14,648 nt of DNA from Ruminococcaceae bacterium UBA3451 (GTDB lineage Bacteria > Bacillota > Clostridia > Oscillospirales > Acutalibacteraceae), in assembly GCA_002378845.1 (NCBI GenBank), contig DFRY01000043.1:3052-17699 (forward strand), in the 5' to 3' direction. The number at the start of each line of letters is the position of its first letter. The stretch's first letter is position 1. The position numbers and the translations under genes were made by a program. The notes beneath the pieces were generated by a model, which saw nothing but the letters and a program-made list of their open reading frames with translations, was not told where the DNA came from and searched no databases. This document shows, piece by piece, positions 1-6,459 of this stretch.

Positions 1-731
1 TTCTGCAGCCGGCGCTTATCGAACCTCTGGTAAAGAAACTGAATGGCACGATCGTGGAGTGCAATACGGCTTATGAGGGAAAACGTTATTCTTCAGCCGA
101 TCACTGGCAGGCGATTCGGAATCACGGATTTATGGAAATTGCTCCCTGCGATATTATGGACGAATTCGGTGAATTTTCAATTCCCGTGAAGGGTGGAACC
201 CATCTGAAGGAAAACTTCGTTGGCGAGCATTTGAAGGGCTATGATTCTATGCTAATGCTTTCCCATTTTAAAGGCCATATAATGGGCGGACTCGGTGGTG
301 CGTTAAAGAATATGTCCATCGGCGTCGCTTCCTCGCACGGCAAGGCAAATATTCATGGGGCAGGCAATCCGGCTGAGTTGTGGACAGCCGATCATGACTC
401 TTTTCTAGAATCGATGGCGGAAGCGGACAAATCGATTATGGATTACATGGGACGCGAAAATATTGTATATATCAACGTAGCAAATCGCTTGTCGGTGGAC
501 TGCGATTGCGACTCGAATCCACATGAACCGGAAATGGCAGATCTGGGGATTTTCGCCTCGTTAGACCCTGTGGCATTAGATCAGGCGTGTGTGGATGCCG
601 TTTACGCTTCACCGGATGAAGGCAAGGCCGCACTGATTGAGCGCATGGAATCCCGCAATGGCATCCATACGATCGAAACTGCAGCAGATTTAGGTCTCGG
701 AAGTCGCACCTATGAGATCAAAACGATCTGA
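1..731 (+). CDS. DUF362 domain protein, 5' end missing
   Basis: The reading frame is open from base 3 to the TGA at 729-731, so the gene starts outside the window; the GTG at 54 lies inside the domain and is not the true start. The visible part matches the DUF362 family as I know it: an early VECNTAY segment, a central run with LMLSHFKGH and GGLGGALKNMSIG, and a late VDCDCDSNPHEP followed by DLGIFASLDPVALDQAC. DUF362 proteins are uncharacterised, often predicted to be iron-sulfur linked, and some carry a 4Fe-4S ferredoxin module. No ferredoxin CxxCxxC motif is seen in this part; the only clustered cysteines are the CxC pair in DCDCD. The gene is not obviously in an operon with what follows, since almost 400 bp and a terminator separate them. 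Family call is firm; function unknown. Confidence 0.85.
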   Translation, partial: LQPALIEPLVKKLNGTIVECNTAYEGKRYSSADHWQAIRNHGFMEIAPCDIMDEFGEFSIPVKGGTHLKENFVGEHLKGYDSMLMLSHFKGHIMGGLGGALKNMSIGVASSHGKANIHGAGNPAELWTADHDSFLESMAEADKSIMDYMGRENIVYINVANRLSVDCDCDSNPHEPEMADLGIFASLDPVALDQACVDAVYASPDEGKAALIERMESRNGIHTIETAADLGLGSRTYEIKTI

Positions 732-767
732 AATGAAATTTAATAGGAAAGGCGCATGGAACGATAA

Positions 768-795
768 GCAATACACAACCTCTGCAATGTATTGC
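768..795. repeat. Short inverted repeat
   Basis: GCAATACA at 768-775 is repeated inverted as TGTATTGC at 788-795, and TGCAAT-GT-ATTGCA (783-796) is a second overlapping near-palindrome. There is no T-run after it, so it is not a standard terminator. It could be an operator or an RNA hairpin in the DUF362 3' untranslated region. Function unknown. Confidence 0.35.
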
Positions 796-921
796 AATAA
801 TTAATTTCGCATAATGTTTACACTAATTGTTATTACATATTAGAAACATATATATTTGCCTTTTGTTTTTACTCGATTTATGCTGAAATAAGCAAAACAA
901 AATAAAACTTATATTTTAGGC

Positions 922-953
922 AACCAGCGGGACTCATTCCGCTGGTTCTTTTA
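922..953 (+). terminator. Intrinsic terminator
   Basis: AACCAGCGG (922-930) and CCGCTGGTT (939-947) form a perfect 9-bp stem around an 8-nt loop, followed by CTTTT. It lies about 190 bp after the DUF362 stop codon and is the only good terminator between that gene and the next one. Confidence 0.75.
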
Positions 954-957
954 ATAC

Positions 958-986
958 TTTGCATTTTCTTCTTATCGTGTTATTAT
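958..986 (+). promoter_or_regulatory. Possible promoter for the small membrane protein gene
   Basis: TTTGCA (958-963), a 17-nt spacer and TATTAT (981-986) with a TGt extension just upstream of the -10 resemble a sigma-A promoter. The -35 is poor and the leader would be about 135 nt long, so this is a tentative call. Confidence 0.3.
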
Positions 987-1129
987 AGTTTCAGATAGGA
1001 AAATATTGTCTGTTTTTGAAAGCGTAAAGCGCAAGTAGAATCCTAAACTGGCAGGAAGAAAACATTTGGTAGCAAAATCAGCACAATGATAGCAAGATCA
1101 AGTTATTATATTTGCAGGGGGTTGCCAAA

Positions 1130-1366
1130 ATGAAGAAAAATATCGGGTCAAGAATTTTACTTGGAATTGGAATTGTATTATTAATGTGTTATTTCGGAGG
1201 CCTATTTTATATTTATAATATTCAACAGTATGATCCCTATGCTTCTGCAGGAGCTGATATTTATGCTTTGATTCATAGCGTATTGTTTTTACCTCCAACT
1301 GTAATATGTTTGATATTATCTTTCATATTACATTTAAAACAAAATAACAGTCGTAATTTATTATGA
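1130..1366 (+). CDS. Small two-helix membrane protein, function unknown
   Basis: A 78-aa protein. The ATG at 1130 is chosen because AGGGGG at 1116-1121 sits 8 nt upstream; a TTG at 1112 is in frame but lies just before that ribosome binding site. The protein has two hydrophobic segments, roughly residues 8-30 (rich in I, L, G) and 46-68, with lysines at the N-terminus and a short positive tail (KQNNSRNLL). This fits a two-pass membrane protein with both ends inside the cell. I do not recognise a family. It is the first gene of an AT-rich cassette with the transglutaminase-like gene 75 bp downstream, so the two may be linked, but nothing shows a joint role. Confidence 0.6.
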   Translation: MKKNIGSRILLGIGIVLLMCYFGGLFYIYNIQQYDPYASAGADIYALIHSVLFLPPTVICLILSFILHLKQNNSRNLL

Positions 1367-1399
1367 GCAAGCAGGGTTATTTCTTAATCTAATTATTTA

Positions 1400-1405
1400 T
1401 ATAAT
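1400..1405 (+). promoter_or_regulatory. Possible -10 element (TATAAT)
   Basis: A perfect TATAAT lies 37 bp before the TTG start of the transglutaminase-like gene. The matching -35 region (TTATTT, 1377-1382) is weak, so this may be chance in AT-rich sequence. Confidence 0.3.
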
Positions 1406-1441
1406 GCGAGTATAGCAGCGGGAAAACTTGGGGGAATAGAC

Positions 1442-1975
1442 TTGAAAATTAAAGAAATCAAAACACCGGAAGATGTTCTATGCTTTATGAATGAAAATAT
1501 AAATTACGGCTGGATCGATATGTTTGGGAATGTACATCAACATGAGATGAAAAATTTTAGAGCAACATATCGAATAGCGCCATTGGAACAATGTCTTAAG
1601 TTAGGAATAGGAACCTGCATTGAACAAGTTTACTTAATGCATACTATTTTCTGCAAAATAGATATTCAGAATAAAATGTATTGCTGCCGTATTTATGAAC
1701 CGGACAATTACGGAAATTTAGAAGAAGAAGAACACATGCACTGTTTCTTGCTATATTATCATCAGGGAAAAGTGTATCATATCGAACATCCTAACGTTCA
1801 CCGCATGGGAATTTTTGAATATGACAGTGAAACAGCTGCCATCAATTTTATTGAACAGTATTATATTGAGTTACGTGGCGGCAAGCAGAGCCCTACTACC
1901 GAATTTTATTCTGTAGAGTCCGGCTTTTCTTTCCAACAGTTTAATAACTATATTAACTTTTTAGATAGACAGTAA
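1442..1975 (+). CDS. Transglutaminase-like cysteine peptidase-fold protein
   Basis: A 177-aa soluble protein. The TTG at 1442 is taken as start because GGGGG (1430-1434) lies 7 nt upstream and there is no nearby ATG before a methionine inside the domain. It has the layout of the transglutaminase-like superfamily: a cysteine at the start of a helix in GIGTCIEQ (Cys59), then a histidine in EEHMHCFLLYY (His98 or His100) on a beta strand, then a polar residue shortly after in VYHIEHPN (Glu115 or Asn118) that could complete the triad. No signal peptide or membrane segment is visible, so it should act in the cytoplasm, as a protease, a cross-linking or amidating enzyme, or a dead homologue. The cysteine content is high (seven). 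The domain call rests on motif pattern only; substrate unknown. Confidence 0.6.
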   Translation: MKIKEIKTPEDVLCFMNENINYGWIDMFGNVHQHEMKNFRATYRIAPLEQCLKLGIGTCIEQVYLMHTIFCKIDIQNKMYCCRIYEPDNYGNLEEEEHMHCFLLYYHQGKVYHIEHPNVHRMGIFEYDSETAAINFIEQYYIELRGGKQSPTTEFYSVESGFSFQQFNNYINFLDRQ

Positions 1976-1986
1976 ACAATTTTCGA

Positions 1987-2030
1987 GTAGTGAAGACTAT
2001 GAGTACAATATATCATCTCCACTACCTTTT
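1987..2030 (+). terminator. Weak possible terminator
   Basis: GTAGTGAAGA (1987-1996) can pair with TCTCCACTAC (2016-2025) with one mismatch, and CTTTT follows. The loop is long (19 nt), so termination would be weak. It sits between the transglutaminase-like gene and the SecA2-like gene. Confidence 0.35.
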
Positions 2031-2076
2031 GAACTTCGCACAATGTTTATAAGATTTCACTTAACTTGGAGCAGTA

Positions 2077-3939
2077 ATGAAGGAAAATCAAGCAGGAGAG
2101 CCAAGTGGGGATGTAAAAATGGTCAATAAAAGGAATATAGATAATAACTTAAAGCCGTTCCATCGAATGCTCTTGGAAATTAAAGAGCATCCTATGTCTA
2201 AATTTGACGACGCCCAAATAAAAGCCATGTCCCAGAAATTGAAAGTACGTGTTGAAAATGGCGGAGAAACACGGCAACTGATGCCCGAAGCCTTTGCACT
2301 CGTGTTTGAAGCGGTGAAACGCACATTGGGCATCACACCGTTTGATGTTCAGTTGCTGGCTGCTACTGCAATGGCAGCTGGACGAATCATTGAACTGCCA
2401 ACGGGGGAAGGCAAAACCTTAGTTGCAGTTTTTGCAGCCTATTTAGGTGCGTTATCGGGCAAAGGCGTACATGTTTTAACTTTCAATGACTATCTGGCTA
2501 AAAGAGATGCACTATGGATGAAGCCTGTATATGAATTTCTAGGTTTATCAGTGCACTATATCAATGAGAGCATGAATAAAAAAGAGCGTAAAGAGGCATA
2601 TAATGCAGATATTACCTATCTCACAGCGAAGGAAGCAGGGTTTGATTATCTGCGCAGTTTTTTAGTTTATGATACAGATGCAGTTGTTCAGCGTCCCTTT
2701 CATTTGGCAATCATCGACGAAGCGGATTCTATTTTAATCGATGAAGCTCGAATTCCTCTTGTGATTGCGGGCGATATGCCCACACAGATAAAGATAGAAA
2801 AACGGATTTTTACTGTTGTTTCCAAACTGCAAAACGATTCCCATTTTATTATGGACGAATATGCGAATAATGTCTCATTAACGGAATCCGGCGTAGCCTT
2901 TATTGAAGAACAGCTTGGAGTGGGCAATTTATACGAGGCACAAAACTTTGACACATTAACAAAAGTGAATGTGATGTTGCAGGCTGTATTTCTCCTTAAA
3001 AAGGATATCGATTATATCGTCCGGAATAATGAAGTACTGCTCATTGACGAATTCACAGGACGTATTATGAAGGATCGTCAATGGCCAGACGGACTTCAAG
3101 CTGCAGTGGAAATAAAAGAAGGGCTGGTCCCAAAACTTCAGGGTACTGTGATGAACCGCATTACGCTTCAGAATTTTCTGCAGTTCTATCCTAACCTCTG
3201 CGGTATGACAGGGACAGCCTGTCCAGCGGCTCCTGAATTTAATAGGTTTTATAACAAGGCAGTTACCGTAATTCCTTCAAACAAACCATGTATTAGAATT
3301 GACTATCCGGATGTTATTTTTACTCACAAGGAAGCCAAATATCTTGCTGTTACCCAAGAAATTATAAAAGCACATGCACTCGGAAGACCAATCCTTGTTG
3401 GAACTAGCTCCATAGAAGAATCGGAGTATCTTCTGGATATGCTCAAACCACATATTCCAGACATTACTGTGCTGAATGCGAAAAATGATACAGAAGAAGC
3501 GGAAATCATTGCAAATGCAGGAAAACTCAATGCAGTCACAATTTCGACTAACATGGCGGGACGCGGTGTAGATATTCGCCTTGGCGGTAAAGAGTCAGCG
3601 GAATACGAGAAAGTTTGTACACTGGGAGGTCTTTATGTTATAGGAACCAACCGATATGAAAGTGTTCGAATTGACAATCAGCTGAGAGGACGTGCTGGCA
3701 GGCAGGGCGATCCGGGTGAGAGCCGATTTTTTATCAGTTTGGAAGACGATTTATTATTGAAATACCGAATAAGTGACTGTATTCCGGATAAGATTAGGAA
3801 TTTAAAACAAAATGAGCCGCTACAAAACTCCGCAATTAGCAGAGCTGTTGTGCATATACAAAAGGTCTCGGAAGGGCAGACGTTTGACGCAAAAATAACT
3901 CTTTCGAAGTACTCCTGCGTTGCCGAGGATCAAAGATAG
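2077..3939 (+). CDS. SecA2-like translocase ATPase, motor part (gene broken by amber stop)
   Basis: These 620 residues carry the DEAD motor of a SecA-type protein: Walker A PTGEGKT (108-114), DEAD (214-217), MTGTA (377-381), GTSSIEESE (442-450), NMAGRGVDI (492-500) and QLRGRAGRQGDPG (535-547). SecA couples ATP hydrolysis to protein export through SecYEG. The ATG at 2077 has GGAG 5 nt upstream; ATG 2119 is an alternative. The frame ends at TAG 3937-3939, in the segment that continues the family's KYS...QR..HKKR region, and the same frame then stays open to 4455. The complete product would be 792 residues, close to accessory SecA2 proteins and shorter than typical housekeeping SecA. The normal C-terminal zinc-binding tail is also absent. 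No SecY2 or Asp genes are nearby. Likely a recent nonsense mutation; a split protein is the alternative. Confidence 0.85.
   Translation: MKENQAGEPSGDVKMVNKRNIDNNLKPFHRMLLEIKEHPMSKFDDAQIKAMSQKLKVRVENGGETRQLMPEAFALVFEAVKRTLGITPFDVQLLAATAMAAGRIIELPTGEGKTLVAVFAAYLGALSGKGVHVLTFNDYLAKRDALWMKPVYEFLGLSVHYINESMNKKERKEAYNADITYLTAKEAGFDYLRSFLVYDTDAVVQRPFHLAIIDEADSILIDEARIPLVIAGDMPTQIKIEKRIFTVVSKLQNDSHFIMDEYANNVSLTESGVAFIEEQLGVGNLYEAQNFDTLTKVNVMLQAVFLLKKDIDYIVRNNEVLLIDEFTGRIMKDRQWPDGLQAAVEIKEGLVPKLQGTVMNRITLQNFLQFYPNLCGMTGTACPAAPEFNRFYNKAVTVIPSNKPCIRIDYPDVIFTHKEAKYLAVTQEIIKAHALGRPILVGTSSIEESEYLLDMLKPHIPDITVLNAKNDTEEAEIIANAGKLNAVTISTNMAGRGVDIRLGGKESAEYEKVCTLGGLYVIGTNRYESVRIDNQLRGRAGRQGDPGESRFFISLEDDLLLKYRISDCIPDKIRNLKQNEPLQNSAISRAVVHIQKVSEGQTFDAKITLSKYSCVAEDQR
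3937..3939 (+). other. In-frame TAG inside the SecA2-like gene
   Basis: The codons around it read EDQR, TAG, I, VHKKREKILYG, all in one frame, and this matches the uninterrupted QR-x-I-x-H-x-KR pattern expected of SecA2-type proteins. One base change (CAG or AAG to TAG) explains it; no insertion or deletion is needed. Confidence 0.85.
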
Positions 3940-3942
3940 ATT

Positions 3943-4455
3943 GTGCATAAAAAGCGCGAGAAGATATTATATGGGACCGATACCCTTTCTGTTTTGGAAA
4001 AAGCTAATCCGGAAAAGGTTCATGAGCTGTTAACGCAGGTATCTGAAAACGAATATAAACGCGCGCAAAAGGCAATTGAGCTTTTTGTAATCAATCAGTG
4101 TTGGGCTGATCACTTGCTTATTATTGAAAGTGCTTTGGACGAAGTACAAGTAATCAGTCAGGCCAGACAAGATCCGTTTCTGCACTACAATCAAAAGTTA
4201 ATAGAGGGTTTTGAATCTCTGGAGAACCATATTCAAGATATGGTTTTAGAAATAACAAACATGCTCATAATCAAAAATGGTCATATTGATTTAGCTGAAA
4301 TGGGCATTAGGGGACCATCTTCCACCAGGACTTATATGGTGAATGATGGGACAGAACTGCAAAACCTTTTTAATGGAATTCCTGCGATGACAAGCCCATT
4401 ATATATGTTTTATTTACTTATTGAGTTTTTTGATAAGTACAAAAAACGCAAATAA
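3943..4455 (+). CDS. SecA2-like protein, C-terminal helical scaffold part
   Basis: This frame continues the upstream SecA2-like gene after its TAG. If translated separately it would start at GTG 3943, three bases after the stop, giving 170 residues; the only nearby Shine-Dalgarno match is GAGG at 3925-3928, too far for a strong start, so reinitiation by ribosomes finishing the upstream part would be required. The content fits the SecA helical scaffold and wing: FVINQCWADHL (48-58) corresponds to the conserved WxxHL helix and ARQDPFLHYNQK (74-85) to the QKDPLxEYK segment. It ends in a basic KYKKRK tail with no cysteine zinc motif. Alone it has no ATPase motif and could act only with the motor part. 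The open frame over 170 codons suggests the break is recent or the part is still made. Confidence 0.75.
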   Translation: MHKKREKILYGTDTLSVLEKANPEKVHELLTQVSENEYKRAQKAIELFVINQCWADHLLIIESALDEVQVISQARQDPFLHYNQKLIEGFESLENHIQDMVLEITNMLIIKNGHIDLAEMGIRGPSSTRTYMVNDGTELQNLFNGIPAMTSPLYMFYLLIEFFDKYKKRK

Positions 4456-4472
4456 ATTGAAACGTCCTGTTT

Positions 4473-4601
4473 ATGCACATAATCTTTACACTCTGCGAGG
4501 GGTCCAGAACTGATTATTTATTGGAAGAGGCAATAATTAACCGTTCAGAATATGCAAACATTATGGACTCAAATAAAAGAAGGTTTGATCGCTCATCATA
4601 A
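4473..4601 (+). CDS. Possible 42-aa ORF or gene remnant
   Basis: An ATG at 4473 opens a 42-codon frame ending in TAA at 4599-4601, inside the gap between the SecA2-like gene and the next one. It contains an acidic helix-like stretch, DYLLEEAIINRSEYANIM, and a basic end (NKRRFDRSS). No ribosome binding site is visible upstream, and the frame begins only four codons after an in-frame stop. I do not recognise it; it may be a remnant of a longer gene or chance. Confidence 0.25.
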   Translation: MHIIFTLCEGSRTDYLLEEAIINRSEYANIMDSNKRRFDRSS

Positions 4602-4616
4602 GTGCGAAAACTAGGC

Positions 4617-4644
4617 TATAATATTTATAATATTTTCTTGGAGG
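4617..4644 (+). promoter_or_regulatory. -10 box and strong ribosome binding site
   Basis: TATAAT at 4617-4622 lies 36 bp before the TTG start at 4653, and GGAGG at 4640-4644 is 8 nt before it. No good -35 is seen at 16-18 bp upstream, so the promoter call is weak while the ribosome binding site is strong and decides the start. Confidence 0.45.
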
Positions 4645-4652
4645 TATAAAGC

Positions 4653-5573
4653 TTGAACACTACAGTTCAAAGAGCAAGAGAGTTTATATATCGTAATGCC
4701 AGACCGCTTGACTTGGCAAGATGGCAATATCATTTTGAAAATGGAAGCACGGAAGCTGTTCTTAACGCTTTGTCATACTATCAAAACGACGACGGTGGCT
4801 TTGGACACGCTTTGGAGGCGGATGCGTGGAACCCTAACTCCTCGCCAATCCAAACATGGGTTGCTACCGAAATCTTACGTGAGATTAACTTTACAGACAA
4901 TACACACGACATCATCAAAAGAATTTTGCATTATCTTGAAAGCGGAAAGAGTTTTGATGGCAAGTGTTGGTATAAGATTGTAAAAAGCAACAACGGGCAT
5001 CCCCATGCTCCATGGTGGCATACTGAAGTTGATAGTACTGACCACAATGATTATAATCCGACCGCGTGCCTCGCAGGATTTATTATCCGCTTTGCGGAAA
5101 AAAACAGTGAACTTTACAAACATGGCTGCCGCATTGCAAAAGAAGCGTTTGATCAGCTGTTGGCAGATGAAAGAGAAAACGGCATGCACACGCTTACTTG
5201 CTACCTCCGGTTGATGGAGTATATTGAGGAAGCAAAAGCAACGGATATGATTGATTTGGCTGCTGTGAAGGCAAGACTGTCAGGGTTAATTCACGGCTGT
5301 ATTACACAGGAAACCACCGAATGGGCTACCTCATATGTCTGCAAGCCGTCGCAGTTTTTTGATAGCCCGGGCAGTATGTTTTATGCGGACAACCAAAAGG
5401 CCGCCGATTTTGAATGTGATTTCATTGCACAAACCCAGCTTGATGATGGTTCCTGGAATATCACCTGGGATTGGGGCAATTATCCCAGTGAATGGGCAAT
5501 CAGCAAAAACTGGTGGAAAGCAAATGGAATTATTTTAAACCTGCTCTATCTGCAAGGGTTTAGCAAACTATAA
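4653..5573 (+). CDS. Prenyltransferase/terpene cyclase alpha-alpha toroid-fold protein
   Basis: A 306-aa protein whose TTG start is fixed by GGAGG 8 nt upstream. It carries two QW-like repeats typical of the squalene cyclase/prenyltransferase toroid fold: QNDDGGFGHALEAD (44-57) and QLDDGSWNITWDWG (262-275). Repeated aromatic helix ends lie between them (WYKIV, APWWHTE, NWWKANG). It has no DxDDTA acid motif of squalene-hopene cyclases and is half their length, so cyclase activity cannot be assumed. No signal peptide or membrane segment is seen. Similar 300-aa proteins in Firmicutes are usually named 'prenyltransferase' on fold alone. It stands by itself: the SecA2-like gene ends 197 bp upstream and the regulator starts 107 bp downstream. 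Substrate unknown. Confidence 0.7.
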   Translation: MNTTVQRAREFIYRNARPLDLARWQYHFENGSTEAVLNALSYYQNDDGGFGHALEADAWNPNSSPIQTWVATEILREINFTDNTHDIIKRILHYLESGKSFDGKCWYKIVKSNNGHPHAPWWHTEVDSTDHNDYNPTACLAGFIIRFAEKNSELYKHGCRIAKEAFDQLLADERENGMHTLTCYLRLMEYIEEAKATDMIDLAAVKARLSGLIHGCITQETTEWATSYVCKPSQFFDSPGSMFYADNQKAADFECDFIAQTQLDDGSWNITWDWGNYPSEWAISKNWWKANGIILNLLYLQGFSKL

Positions 5574-5680
5574 TGAAACAGCACAAAATGAGAACTTTGT
5601 GTATTCTCCAGCTTATAACACTTTGAATAACAAAAGTGCTTATTAATACGGTCTAAATATAAGGAGTATGGTACGATTGC

Positions 5681-6358
5681 ATGATTAATATCTTAATAGT
5701 TGAAGACGATAAAGAGATTAGCGGTCTGTTGTGCAGTGTTCTAAGTAAAAATCAATATACCTGCAAATCGGCATATTCCGGTTTACAGGCATTAGAAACA
5801 CTGAAGAACAACCGATTCGACATGGTGCTGCTGGATTTAATGCTCCCAAGAATTTCAGGCGAAGAATTGCTCAGAAACCTTCGGCATTCTTCGAATGTTC
5901 CGGTTATCATTATCTCCGCCAAAGATGAAATGGCCGTGAAAGTCGATATGCTCCGCATGGGAGCGGATGATTACATAACAAAGCCCTTTGACAATAACGA
6001 AGTTCTGGCAAGAGTCGAAAGCAATCTGCGTCGCAGTCTGGGTAATACGTCTTCCCGCCTTACAGCAGGTTGCCTGGAATTTGACACGGCAAAAAACATC
6101 TGCACTGTCTCCGGTCAAACAATTTCATTAACCGGAACAGAAATAAAAATTCTTCGGCTTCTCTTGGAAAATCCGCAGAAGCTGTTTACGAAAGCCAATC
6201 TGTATATGAGCGTTTGGGAAGAACCGTACGATTATGACGACAACGCGGTCAATACGCATATCAGTAATCTAAGGCGGAAGTTAAAGTCTGCCTGCCCGGA
6301 TCAGGAATTTATCGAAACTGTTTGGGGAATCGGTTACAAACTTGCCGGTCAAACATGA
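5681..6358 (+). CDS. OmpR/PhoB-family response regulator
   Basis: A 225-aa two-domain regulator. The receiver domain (1-115) has the acidic pair Glu8-Asp9-Asp10, the phosphoacceptor Asp52 in VLLDLMLP, Ser79 and Lys101 in the KPF motif. The C-terminal winged helix (about 127-223) ends in VWGIGYKL, with the recognition helix around NAVNTHISNLRRKLK. It should be phosphorylated by the histidine kinase encoded at the far end of the locus and control the transporter genes between. The ATG at 5681 is the only usable start in frame, yet the nearest good Shine-Dalgarno, AAGGAG at 5661-5666, is 14 nt away, longer than normal. The gene is closed by a strong terminator, so it is transcribed apart from the transporter operon unless there is readthrough. 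Confidence 0.93.
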   Translation: MINILIVEDDKEISGLLCSVLSKNQYTCKSAYSGLQALETLKNNRFDMVLLDLMLPRISGEELLRNLRHSSNVPVIIISAKDEMAVKVDMLRMGADDYITKPFDNNEVLARVESNLRRSLGNTSSRLTAGCLEFDTAKNICTVSGQTISLTGTEIKILRLLLENPQKLFTKANLYMSVWEEPYDYDDNAVNTHISNLRRKLKSACPDQEFIETVWGIGYKLAGQT

Positions 6359-6396
6359 AACTGCCTGTTTTTTACGGAAACAGGCAGTTTATTTTA
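6358..6396 (+). terminator. Intrinsic terminator after the response regulator
   Basis: AAACTGCCTGTTT (6358-6370) and AAACAGGCAGTTT (6378-6390) form a perfect 13-bp stem with a 7-nt loop, followed by ATTTTA. The stem begins at the last base of the stop codon. It separates the regulator from the transporter operon. Confidence 0.9.
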
Positions 6397-6403
6397 TCAT
6401 TAT

Positions 6404-6436
6404 CTTTAGAAACACTTTAGAATTACCATTTATAAT
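6404..6436 (+). promoter_or_regulatory. Direct-repeat operator and -10 box of the transporter operon
   Basis: CTTTAGAA occurs at 6404-6411 and again at 6415-6422, exactly 11 bp apart, and the second copy ends 8 bp before a perfect TATAAT (6431-6436). No good -35 box is present. This is the layout of promoters activated by OmpR/PhoB-type regulators, whose dimers bind 10-11 bp direct repeats over the -35 region. The obvious candidate binder is the regulator encoded just upstream. A related string, AACACTTTGAATAAC, occurs at 5618-5632 ahead of the regulator gene, resembling AACACTTTAGAATTAC here. Confidence 0.6.
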
Positions 6437-6459
6437 GAACGGTAAAGGAGATGAATTCT

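Larger units (their letters stand above)
732..1129. other. Gene-free stretch, AT-rich
   Basis: About 400 bp with no convincing gene. It holds a short inverted repeat at 768-795, an AT-only inverted repeat (861-869 with 894-902), an intrinsic terminator at 922-953 and a possible promoter for the next gene near 958-986. Base composition falls sharply compared with the DUF362 gene. Confidence 0.6.

Noticed and set aside
861..902. Inverted repeat TTTTGTTTT / AAAACAAAA as a terminator
   Set aside because: The stem is almost all A-T pairs with a 24-nt loop and would not be stable; it is expected by chance in this AT-rich stretch.
2077..4455. Frameshift as the cause of the SecA2-like split
   Set aside because: Both parts are in the same reading frame, and the residues join without a gap apart from the TAG, so a substitution explains it and an insertion or deletion does not.
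2077..4455. Housekeeping SecA
   Set aside because: The length is about 792 residues, the C-terminal zinc-binding cysteine tail is missing, and the gene is broken; an essential SecA would not tolerate this.
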